DNA of 13,536 nucleotides from SVQP01 sp045652835 (GCA_045652835.1 JAZOLE010000122.1:1-13536); one strand, 5' to 3'. Numbered from the stretch's first letter, positions 8,008-13,473 are shown. Numbers and translations are program-made. Notes: generated by a model not told the origin, from the sequence alone.

Positions 8008-8027
8008 TGCGCGCGCACGCACGTGCG
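8008..8027. repeat. Alternating pyrimidine-purine CG/CA tract
   Basis: Twenty bases alternate strictly pyrimidine-purine and are mostly CG, CA or TG steps, a composition known to favour left-handed Z-DNA under negative supercoiling. It abuts a GA repeat and the origin core. Any role in origin opening is inference. Confidence 0.55.
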
Positions 8028-8045
8028 AGAGAGATAGAGAGATAG
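8027..8045 (+). repeat. GA-rich tandem direct repeat (AGAGAGAT x2)
   Basis: Two copies of AGAGAGAT in tandem (8028-8035 and 8036-8043) make a purine-rich strand. They lie between the alternating CG tract and the triplet/DnaA-box core, on the side where strand opening would spread. Confidence 0.6.
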
Positions 8046-8052
8046 TATTTTT

Positions 8053-8073
8053 TAGTAGTGATAACAGTAGTTA
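8053..8073 (+). promoter_or_regulatory. DnaA-trio-like triplet run
   Basis: Read 5' to 3' on the plus strand the triplets are TAG TAG TGA TAA CAG TAG TTA, directly beside the tandem DnaA boxes. The B. subtilis DnaA-trio is a run of 3'-(G/A)AT-5' triplets (5'-TAG/TAA) extending away from a DnaA box and bound as single strand by the DnaA filament. Four of the seven triplets fit exactly, and the orientation relative to dnaA and dnaN fits too. The GC-rich spacer seen in B. subtilis is not evident. Confidence 0.6.
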
Positions 8074-8074
8074 C

Positions 8075-8092
8075 TGTGCAAAATGTGGAAAA
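8075..8092 (+). promoter_or_regulatory. Tandem DnaA-box-like 9-mers
   Basis: TGTGCAAAA and TGTGGAAAA are directly adjacent with no spacer and in the same orientation. The second differs from the classical box (TGTGGATAA) at one base; the first at two. Back-to-back boxes next to a triplet run are the expected seed for a DnaA filament. Confidence 0.65.
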
Positions 8093-8111
8093 GTCTCATT
8101 TTGCTTGTCAT

Positions 8112-8150
8112 ATAAGGCAAAACAATTTTTGAAAATCAGGTTTTGCTTAT
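8112..8150. repeat. Imperfect inverted repeat within the origin gap
   Basis: ATAAGGCAAAAC (8112-8123) is complementary to GTTTTGCTTAT (8140-8150), giving 11 pairs with one unpaired base. The 16-base loop contains a further TTTT/AAAA pairing. It could form a cruciform or a transcript hairpin; there is no T-run in the right place for a terminator on either strand. Confidence 0.6.
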
Positions 8151-8180
8151 GAAAAGGCTTGGTAAAACGTGCTTGCTTTT

Positions 8181-8189
8181 TGTGCAAAA
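8181..8189 (+). promoter_or_regulatory. DnaA-box-like 9-mer (TGTGCAAAA)
   Basis: Exact copy of the first 9-mer of the tandem pair at 8075, same orientation. Assigned only because it repeats in the origin gap; two differences from the classical box. Confidence 0.45.
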
Positions 8190-8250
8190 CATTTTTGATT
8201 GAGGTTTGCTTTGCTTTTTTATTTTTCGTTTGGTACGACATGCGTGTCGC

Positions 8251-8259
8251 TGTGGAAAA
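8251..8259 (+). promoter_or_regulatory. DnaA-box-like 9-mer (TGTGGAAAA)
   Basis: Exact copy of the second 9-mer of the tandem pair, one base from the classical box. A reverse-oriented TTTTGCACA lies 11 bases further on (8271-8279), and another TTTTCCACA lies inside the dnaA 3' end (8367-8375). Confidence 0.5.
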
Positions 8260-8296
8260 ATATGCTTGGGTTTTGCACAGGTTAAGCCTGCTTTGG

Positions 8297-9712
8297 TCAG
8301 CTTTCCTTGACGGATTTTATCAGCTCGTCGATTTCCAAGGAAAAGCTTCCGGAAGATATTATCTTCTTTTCCACAGTTTCGATCGAGGAAATGATGGTAG
8401 CGTGATTACGGTTGAGAATCTTACCGATGCCGGGGAAGGACATGTCGGTAATCTGTCTGATTAAGTAGATGGCAATGTGTCTTGCTTGCGCGATGTCCTT
8501 GGTGCGGCGCTCGCCGATGATGTCCTCTTTCTTAATACCGTATTTTTTATAGACCGCGGTAAAGATCTTGTCAACGGTCACGTTCACAGGCTCGGCACCG
8601 CCCAGCAGCTCGTTAATGCAGCCGCGCGCCGTCTCCATGGTAATGACCTTGCCGTAAACAAAGCCGATGGCGCTGAGCTTACGTACCGCTCCTTCGATCT
8701 GTCGGATATTGGAGCGCAGATTTTCCGCAAGGAATTCCAGCACCTCGTCCGAGATTTCAATGCCGATCTGATCAGCCTTCTTTTTGATAATGGCAACGCG
8801 CAGCTCGGGATCCGGCGGCTGAATGTCCGCAATCAGTCCCCATTCAAATCTCGTCTTGAGTCTGTCCTCCAGGGTCTGAATATCTCTGGGGGGCTTGTCC
8901 GAGGTCAGAATGATCTGCTTGCCATCCTCATGCAGCGCATTGAAGGTATGGAAAAATTCCTCTTGCGTGGAGACCTTACCCGCAATAAACTGAATATCGT
9001 CGATCATGAGAATATCGCAGTTTCTGTACTTGTCACGGAATTCGTTCATGCTGCGGCGTGCCATGCATTCGATCATCTGGTTGGTGAAATCCTCACCCTT
9101 GATGTAAATGACCGTGATATCGGGACGCTTGCGCTTGAACTCATTGGTAATGGCGTAAAGTAGGTGCGTTTTACCAAGACCGGACGGACCGTAGATAAAC
9201 AGGGGATTGTAGTCGGTCGCGGGGTGATTGGCTACCGCCACGCAGGCTGCATGCGCAAACTTGTTGGAGTTGCCTACGATAAAGTTATCAAAGGTATATT
9301 CAAATTTAAAGGGAGGCTTGGTCGAGCCGACCTTAAGATCCGGCAGCGGCTCTTTTTCCTCGGGGGTCAGCGTTGCGTGCGCTTTTTCGCTTGCTGCAGC
9401 CTCTTCCTTTGCCGCACGTGCAAATCGCTCACGCAAATTTTCCACTTCCTTGGTATCTCCCGAAAATTTCAATTCCACCTTAACGTCAATGCCAAGGTTT
9501 TCCGAGAATTTCTGTTCGATTTCGGCAAGATATTTGTTTTTGATCACGTTGATTTTAATTTCGGACGGAGTCACCATGGTAATGGTATTGTTTTCAAATC
9601 CCTTCACCTCCAGCCCGCCAAACCAGACCTCGCAAATCAGGTCTCCCAGCGTGCCGCGATAGTATTCTTTAATTCCGTCCCAAAGCGCTCCCAGAAGATC
9701 TAAAATTTCCAT
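8297..9712 (-). CDS. dnaA: Chromosomal replication initiator protein DnaA
   Basis: DnaA is the AAA+ initiator that binds DnaA boxes and opens the origin. The 471-residue protein has domain I (about 1-85, LWDGIKEYYRG..), a charged Ala/Glu-rich linker (about 88-130), domain III with Walker A GPSGLGKT (175-182) and Walker B DILMIDDIQF (233-242), LTSDKPP sensor 1 (269-275), and RLKTRFEWGL (284-293). Domain IV holds GERRTKDIAQARHIAIYLIRQ (400-420) and the signature NRNHATI (434-440). ATG 9712 is chosen because AAAGGA lies seven bases upstream; an in-frame ATG 30 bases earlier is less well placed. Oddity: the usual signature is RDHTT, so Asn436 and Ala438 replace two residues that read DnaA-box bases in E. 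coli (Asp433, Thr435). It is divergent from a copper ATPase; rpmH, the common neighbour, is absent. Confidence 0.97.
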   Translation of the reverse strand: MEILDLLGALWDGIKEYYRGTLGDLICEVWFGGLEVKGFENNTITMVTPSEIKINVIKNKYLAEIEQKFSENLGIDVKVELKFSGDTKEVENLRERFARAAKEEAAASEKAHATLTPEEKEPLPDLKVGSTKPPFKFEYTFDNFIVGNSNKFAHAACVAVANHPATDYNPLFIYGPSGLGKTHLLYAITNEFKRKRPDITVIYIKGEDFTNQMIECMARRSMNEFRDKYRNCDILMIDDIQFIAGKVSTQEEFFHTFNALHEDGKQIILTSDKPPRDIQTLEDRLKTRFEWGLIADIQPPDPELRVAIIKKKADQIGIEISDEVLEFLAENLRSNIRQIEGAVRKLSAIGFVYGKVITMETARGCINELLGGAEPVNVTVDKIFTAVYKKYGIKKEDIIGERRTKDIAQARHIAIYLIRQITDMSFPGIGKILNRNHATIISSIETVEKKIISSGSFSLEIDELIKSVKES

Positions 9713-9771
9713 ATATGTTTCCTTTCCCGTATGGGTAACCATTATTTCCTATATACTATTAGTTAATATAT

Positions 9772-9800
9772 ATTATAACATATAATAGCCGTGAAAGCAA
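9772..9800 (-). promoter_or_regulatory. Probable sigma-A promoter of dnaA
   Basis: On the minus strand TTGCTT (9800-9795) is followed after 17 bases by a perfect TATAAT (9777-9772). Expected transcription start is near 9765, giving a leader of about 50 bases before the dnaA ATG. The surrounding sequence (9758-9787) is almost pure A+T. No DnaA-box-like 9-mer is seen nearby, so dnaA autoregulation through this promoter is not supported by the sequence. Confidence 0.65.
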
Positions 9801-9854
9801 CCCTAAATACAGATTTTTTACGCATTTTGGGGTAAAAATATTTACAATTTTTTC

Positions 9855-9883
9855 TTGAAAACGGGCATGAAATGCGGTATAAT
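9855..9883 (+). promoter_or_regulatory. Probable sigma-A promoter of the copper ATPase
   Basis: TTGAAA (9855-9860), a 17-base spacer and a perfect TATAAT (9878-9883) lie 33 bases before the ATPase ATG. The spacer holds a short inverted repeat GCAT-GAA-ATGC (9865-9875), and TTTACA (9841-9846) / TGTAAA (9889-9894) flank the promoter symmetrically. None of these is a recognisable CopY or CsoR operator, so copper control is plausible but unproven. Confidence 0.7.
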
Positions 9884-9916
9884 AAAAATGTAAATTTTTT
9901 ATGAAAAGAGAATTTT

Positions 9917-12457
9917 ATGATAAAAATCAGATATAGCGTCAGGGGGATGACCTGTGCTGCCTGTGTCGGCCACGTGGAACGCGCTGCAAAAAGCGTGCTG
10001 GAGGGTCTTGATATCGGCTTTACTGTCAGCCTTTTGACCAATTCTCTGTCACTTACCTATCCTGATTCGTATGGGGCGGGGGAGATCAAAAAAATAGAAA
10101 AAAAGCTGTCTGCCGCAATCAAAAGTGCGGGATATGCGCTGGAAGAGGAGCGAGATAAGGCGGCTGAAATCGCACAGGAAAAAAAGCAAAGCAAGCGCAC
10201 GCTGGCAAGATTTATCATCAGCGCTGTGCTGACGGCTACTGTGATGTGCATTGCCATGGGTAACATGATGGGCGTGCCGTTCTTGGCATTCTTTTCTTTG
10301 CCCGAGTGGGCGTTATGGTTTGTGCTTTTGCAGGTCGCGCTTGTATTGCCTGTACTGATACTCAATTACGGCTTCTTTTTACGCGGTTTTCGCGCACTTG
10401 TGCATCTGACGCCCAATATGGATACCTTAATTGCCATCGGCTCGTCTGCAGCGTTTATTTACGGTATTTGGGCGGCTGTGGAAATTGGTATTGCAACCGT
10501 AACGGGGGATCACGCGCTCATGCACGCATGGCTGCACTCGCTGTATCTTGAATCGGCTGCCATGATCGTAACGCTGGTCTCTCTTGGAAAGATGCTGGAA
10601 AGTCGCGCAAAGATGCGCGCAGGACAAGCCGTGCGTGCACTTGCATCTTTGCTGCCGGCAGATGCAAGCGTGCTGAAAAATGGCGTTTGGCAAAAGGTGC
10701 CTTTGTCCGAGGTGTCAATTGGCGACGAGGTGCTGATCAGACAAGGGGAGAGAATCCCGGTGGACGGCACGGTGATAAAAGGACAAGGCAGCGTGGATGA
10801 ATCTCCCTTGAGCGGTGAGAGTATTCCTGTAGAAAAGCAGGTAGGGGATCGCGTCAGCGGTGCCTGCACATTGACGGGCGGCGTTTTGCACGTGCGCGTG
10901 GACCGCGTAGGAAATGACACAGCTCTGCAAAAGATTATCAATCTGCTTGAAGAGGCTGCCGCATCCAAAGCACCCATTGCACGCGTGGCAGATCAGGTCA
11001 GCGGCATTTTCGTACCTTGCGTTATGGGTATATCTCTGCTGACGGCAATTGTTTGGATGATCGTCACGCAAGGTCAGATCGATCAGGCGCTCAAATGTGC
11101 TGTTTCCGTATTGGTCATATCTTGTCCTTGTGCGCTCGGACTTGCCACGCCTACGGCAATTATGGTGGGCACGGGTCGCGGTGCAGGTGAGGGCGTTTTG
11201 ATCAAGAGCGGTGAGGCTCTGGAGACGCTGCAAAGCGTGGAATACGTGCTCATGGATAAGACAGGCACATTAACCGAGGGTAAGCCTGTTGTATCACACC
11301 TGCAAGCGTTTGAAGGCTTTGAGGAGCAGGAGCTGATCTCTTATGCATACGCGGCGGAGAGCCTTTCCGCACATCCCTTATCGGCTGCCGTGTGCAGCTA
11401 TGCCGAGCAAAACGGTGCTGCGCTGCTGCCTGCTACGGATTACAAATCCAGCATCGGGCACGGTATCGGTGCACGCGTGCAGGACACAGAGGTGCTTGTC
11501 GGCAAGCCGCAATTTTTATCTGATCACGGCATTTTGCTGCAAAAAGAGCAGGATGAGGCGTTTAAAGCATGCCAGGAGAGCGGTATGACAGCCGTTTTGG
11601 TGGCAATAGAGGGCAAAGCGGCAGGTATTTTGGGTATTTCCGACCCCATTCGCCCCGAAAGCGCACAAACCGTTGCAGCACTTGCAGATATGGGCATTAC
11701 CTGCGTCATGCTGACGGGTGACAATCCGGTCACGGCACAGGCAATTGCAAAGCAGGCAGGAATCACGACGTTGCACGCCTCCTTACTGCCCGAGGATAAG
11801 GAGCGAATTATTCGCGAATATTTGGAAAAGGGAACGACAGCCATGGTGGGTGACGGCATCAACGATGCCCCCGCGCTGGCGCGTGCGGACGTGGGCATTG
11901 CCATCGGTACGGGTACAGAGGTCGCTATCGATTCTGCCGACGTTGTGCTGTCTAAAAGCTCGCTTTGGAGTGTGGTGCAGGCAATCAGACTCAGCCGCGA
12001 AACGGTACGCGTGATCAGACAAAACTTGTTCTGGGCGTTGATCTATAACAGCATTTGTATTCCGCTTGCGGCAGGCGTGCTTGCGCCCGTGGGCATTGTA
12101 TTAAGCCCCATGATCGCCTCGGTGGCAATGAGCTTTTCCTCTGTGAGCGTGGTGCTCAACTCGCTAAGACTCAAAAAGCCGGCAAAATATAAATCCGGCG
12201 TCAAATATAAAATGACAAAAAAGCATAAAAAAAGGAGAAAGAATATGGCAGAGCAGATCATTATTTTGGACGTGCAGGGCATGATGTGTCACAGATGCGT
12301 CGCACACGTAAAAAAGGCATTGGAGGGCGTAAAGGGTGCAAAATCGGTTGAGGTCGATTTAGATGCAAATACCGCCACCGTCACTTATACCGGCAAAAAG
12401 CCCGAGGAGCTTGCCAAGGCAGTTATCGAAGAGGGCTACGAGGCAAAGATCAGATAA
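9917..12457 (+). CDS. copA: Copper-translocating P-type ATPase (CopA type) with in-frame C-terminal CopZ-like domain
   Basis: This is a probable inner-membrane P1B-type ATPase exporting Cu(+). The 846-residue reading frame has an N-terminal heavy-metal domain with GMTCAAC (10-16). Membrane helices begin near residue 95. The actuator motif is SGES (299-302). The metal-path motif is CPC (403-405), the phosphorylation site DKTGTLTEG (Asp447), the nucleotide-domain motif is HP (486-487), and GDGINDAPALA starts at 645. The last helices carry YN and MSFSSVSVVLNSLRLK, as in Cu(+) pumps. After a lysine-rich stretch (about 755-776) a second heavy-metal domain with GMMCHRC (788-794) follows without a stop. 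The start has a weak AGAG site; no better start is seen. Such pumps usually end near residue 755, so the tail is a fusion. It is divergent from dnaA. Silver as a further substrate cannot be excluded. Confidence 0.94.
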   Translation: MIKIRYSVRGMTCAACVGHVERAAKSVLEGLDIGFTVSLLTNSLSLTYPDSYGAGEIKKIEKKLSAAIKSAGYALEEERDKAAEIAQEKKQSKRTLARFIISAVLTATVMCIAMGNMMGVPFLAFFSLPEWALWFVLLQVALVLPVLILNYGFFLRGFRALVHLTPNMDTLIAIGSSAAFIYGIWAAVEIGIATVTGDHALMHAWLHSLYLESAAMIVTLVSLGKMLESRAKMRAGQAVRALASLLPADASVLKNGVWQKVPLSEVSIGDEVLIRQGERIPVDGTVIKGQGSVDESPLSGESIPVEKQVGDRVSGACTLTGGVLHVRVDRVGNDTALQKIINLLEEAAASKAPIARVADQVSGIFVPCVMGISLLTAIVWMIVTQGQIDQALKCAVSVLVISCPCALGLATPTAIMVGTGRGAGEGVLIKSGEALETLQSVEYVLMDKTGTLTEGKPVVSHLQAFEGFEEQELISYAYAAESLSAHPLSAAVCSYAEQNGAALLPATDYKSSIGHGIGARVQDTEVLVGKPQFLSDHGILLQKEQDEAFKACQESGMTAVLVAIEGKAAGILGISDPIRPESAQTVAALADMGITCVMLTGDNPVTAQAIAKQAGITTLHASLLPEDKERIIREYLEKGTTAMVGDGINDAPALARADVGIAIGTGTEVAIDSADVVLSKSSLWSVVQAIRLSRETVRVIRQNLFWALIYNSICIPLAAGVLAPVGIVLSPMIASVAMSFSSVSVVLNSLRLKKPAKYKSGVKYKMTKKHKKRRKNMAEQIIILDVQGMMCHRCVAHVKKALEGVKGAKSVEVDLDANTATVTYTGKKPEELAKAVIEEGYEAKIR
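12231..12237 (+). promoter_or_regulatory. Strong internal Shine-Dalgarno before the CopZ-like domain
   Basis: AAAGGAG is seven bases upstream of an in-frame ATG (12245). It is far better than the site before the ATPase start, which suggests that the C-terminal domain is also, or mainly, translated on its own. Confidence 0.75.
12245..12457 (+). CDS. copZ: CopZ-like copper chaperone, possible independent translation product of the fused frame
   Basis: Translation from ATG 12245 would give a 70-residue protein with a complete ferredoxin-like heavy-metal domain: QGMMCHRCVAHVKKALEGVKG at the metal loop and first helix, then VEVDLDANTATVTY and EELAKAVIEEGYEAKI. This is the size and layout of free CopZ proteins, which hand Cu(+) to CopA. 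The start is supported by the strong ribosome site directly upstream and by family length. The same codons are also the end of the upstream ATPase frame, with no stop between. Whether the cell makes the fusion, the free protein or both cannot be read from the sequence. Confidence 0.6.
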   Translation: MAEQIIILDVQGMMCHRCVAHVKKALEGVKGAKSVEVDLDANTATVTYTGKKPEELAKAVIEEGYEAKIR

Positions 12458-12472
12458 AAATAGAATTATCAT

Positions 12473-12516
12473 AGAAAAAACCCTTGCCAAACGGCGTGCA
12501 CAGTTAGCGGATAAAT
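12473..12516 (+). repeat. Copy 1 of an inverted flanking element
   Basis: CCCTTGC (12481-12487), a 16-base gap, then TTAGCGGATAAAT (12504-12516), preceded by an A-run. A related element lies on the minus strand at 13430-13470. It begins 16 bases after the copper-chaperone stop codon. Confidence 0.5.
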
Positions 12517-12562
12517 CAAGAACCAGTTTGCTTTAGCTGATCCGCAGTAAACAAATAATTAG

Positions 12563-12601
12563 CCCCGACAGATTATTTTTGTAATCTATCGGGGTTATTT
12601 G
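12563..12601. terminator. Rho-independent terminator, probably shared by convergent genes
   Basis: CCCCGA-c-AGATTA (12563-12575) pairs with TAATCT-a-TCGGGG (12582-12594): 12 pairs, one mismatch, six-base loop. It is followed by TTATTT on the plus strand and by CTAATTATTTG on the minus strand. It lies between the end of the copper gene (plus) and the end of the 12604-13242 gene (minus), so it may stop both. Confidence 0.8.
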
Positions 12602-12603
12602 TA

Positions 12604-13242
12604 TTAATCTGTATAACAGTTCGCTACAAGCGCGTCGTATTCATTTTTATCAAACTCAAAATTACAATCAGAAAACCAATCAATATTTTGCTCGTTCTGA
12701 TAATAAGGGAAGGTATAGTTTATTCTTCGGCGATACAACTCCTCAGCCCAATTATCACCTATCCATTTACACCATTCGGAACTATCCACATCAGATAAAG
12801 CAACATTGTCACCATAAAGCTCCCAATCCTCTTTAGAATATGAATCAACATATAATATGCCGCTACGTTTTTCTTGCTCAAATGATTCATTGGAATGATT
12901 GACAATACCAATTTTTCTCCATATTACCTTGCTGTCTTTTTTTATGACATCGGCAACGATTACAATACAAGAAAAGTCAAAATCTTCAGGACAACTCAAA
13001 ATAGGTGTAATTGCATTATTTTGATTCAAAATATATCTCATGAATTTTGAATCTCCGTCAAAATCGTAATCATTGGTCCAACAAATAGCCAAATCATCAT
13101 TGGGCGTTATAGATTGCAATAATTGTTGATTTTCAGCCAGCCATTTATTTATATACTCATACAATGGGCGTCCATCAATGAAAAAAGCTTTGGTTTCGTA
13201 ACCTGATTTTAAAAAAAGATTCCTGATTTCTATTTTATTCAT
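12604..13242 (-). CDS. Hypothetical protein, acidic, function not recognised
   Basis: The 212-residue protein resembles no family I can name with confidence. It is acidic and rich in Trp, Tyr, Phe and Asn, with no membrane segment or signal peptide, so it is probably cytoplasmic. The N-terminus (MNKIEIRNLFLKSGYETKAFFIDGRP) looks like a folded alpha/beta start; a mid-region (DFDFSCIVIVADVIKKDSKVIWRKIGIVNHS) contains likely beta strands. It has a textbook AGGAGG site nine bases before ATG 13242, its own extended -10 promoter and a structured leader. The coding sequence is visibly more A+T-rich than the copper and replication genes, suggesting later acquisition. Composition and isolation recall immunity proteins of polymorphic toxin systems, but no toxin gene is visible, so this remains a guess. 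Confidence 0.8.
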   Translation of the reverse strand: MNKIEIRNLFLKSGYETKAFFIDGRPLYEYINKWLAENQQLLQSITPNDDLAICWTNDYDFDGDSKFMRYILNQNNAITPILSCPEDFDFSCIVIVADVIKKDSKVIWRKIGIVNHSNESFEQEKRSGILYVDSYSKEDWELYGDNVALSDVDSSEWCKWIGDNWAEELYRRRINYTFPYYQNEQNIDWFSDCNFEFDKNEYDALVANCYTD

Positions 13243-13248
13243 TAATGT

Positions 13249-13366
13249 AAACCTCCTTTTATCGCCAGTTTCGCCTTTGTATTACAAAGACATCTGGCAA
13301 AGCCCATACCCCTAAGATGCACGATCGCATCCATAGGCTACCTTGTGTAAAGGGAGGCTTTTTGTT
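13249..13366 (-). promoter_or_regulatory. Structured 5' leader with Shine-Dalgarno-sequestering helix (candidate riboswitch)
   Basis: On the minus-strand transcript, AAGCCUCC (13360-13353) can pair with GGAGGUUU (13256-13249), which includes the gene's Shine-Dalgarno sequence: 8 pairs, plus three more beyond a bulged C. This closing helix encloses two hairpins. One is AGCCUAU/AUGGGCU with an inner GAUGC/GCAUC (13301-13339). The other is GCCAG/CUGGC with an inner CUUUGU/ACAAAG (13264-13298). G-U wobbles in the closing helix and first hairpin would be C-A mismatches on the other strand, which supports minus-strand RNA. I do not recognise a known riboswitch class. It could instead be a small mobile palindromic element. 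Confidence 0.55.
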
Positions 13367-13372
13367 AGTTCC

Positions 13373-13401
13373 ATTATAACACAAATTGGCAGAGAAAACA
13401 A
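13373..13401 (-). promoter_or_regulatory. Extended -10 promoter of the hypothetical gene
   Basis: On the minus strand TTGTTT (13401-13396), a 17-base spacer and TGT-TATAAT (TATAAT at 13378-13373) form a good sigma-A promoter with an extended -10. Transcription should start near 13366, leaving a leader of about 124 bases. Confidence 0.7.
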
Positions 13402-13424
13402 GTTCTCTGCCGAAATTTTTGTGT
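13379..13424. repeat. Long inverted repeat spanning the -35 region
   Basis: GGCAGAGAA (13388-13396) and TTCTCTGCC (13403-13411) are perfectly complementary around a six-base loop. Outer arms ACACAAA (13379-13385) and TTTGTGT (13418-13424) extend it. It overlaps the -35 element. It could be a terminator for a minus-strand gene to the right (U-rich only weakly) or an operator. Confidence 0.6.
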
Positions 13425-13429
13425 CTACT

Positions 13430-13470
13430 ATTTCTCCGCTAAGAATGCAGAGAGAAGCAAGGGTTTTCTT
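13430..13470 (-). repeat. Copy 2 of the inverted flanking element
   Basis: On the minus strand: AAGAAAACCCTTGC (13470-13457), a 14-base gap, then TTAGCGGAGAAAT (13442-13430). CCCTTGC is identical to copy 1 and the second block differs at one of 13 bases. Confidence 0.5.
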
Positions 13471-13473
13471 TAT

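Larger units (their letters stand above)
7934..8296. other. Putative replication origin (oriC) between dnaA and dnaN
   Basis: This 363-base non-coding gap occupies the usual Bacillota oriC position. From the dnaN side it holds a GC hairpin (7949-7964), an alternating CG-rich tract (8008-8027), a GA direct repeat (8027-8045), a T-run, a TAG/TAA-triplet stretch (8053-8073), tandem DnaA-box-like 9-mers (8075-8092), an inverted repeat (8112-8150) and three more box-like 9-mers (8181-8189, 8251-8259 and reverse 8271-8279). Five TTGCTT hexamers (8101-8216) run along the plus strand. The arrangement of boxes beside triplets resembles the basal unwinding system of B. subtilis. Function is inferred from position and motifs; no strand-skew calculation was possible. 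No convincing dnaA terminator or dnaN promoter could be identified here. Confidence 0.8.

Noticed and set aside
6653..8152. A 499-codon open frame on the plus strand opposite dnaN and the end of recF
   Set aside because: It runs antisense through dnaN and into the origin gap. The translation lacks family motifs and no promoter or ribosome site was seen.
8236..8290. Small hairpins CGACA-TGCG-TGTCG (8236-8249) and CAGG-TTAAG-CCTG (8278-8290) as a dnaA terminator
   Set aside because: The stems are only 4-5 bp and no U-run follows in the dnaA direction.
9841..9916. CopY or CsoR operator upstream of the copper pump
   Set aside because: No TACANNTGTA-type or G-rich CsoR palindrome is present; only loosely related arms were found.
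12473..12516. Integron attC site
   Set aside because: The element after the copper gene lacks a proper GTTRRRY/RYYYAAC pair, and the second copy is inverted rather than in cassette orientation.
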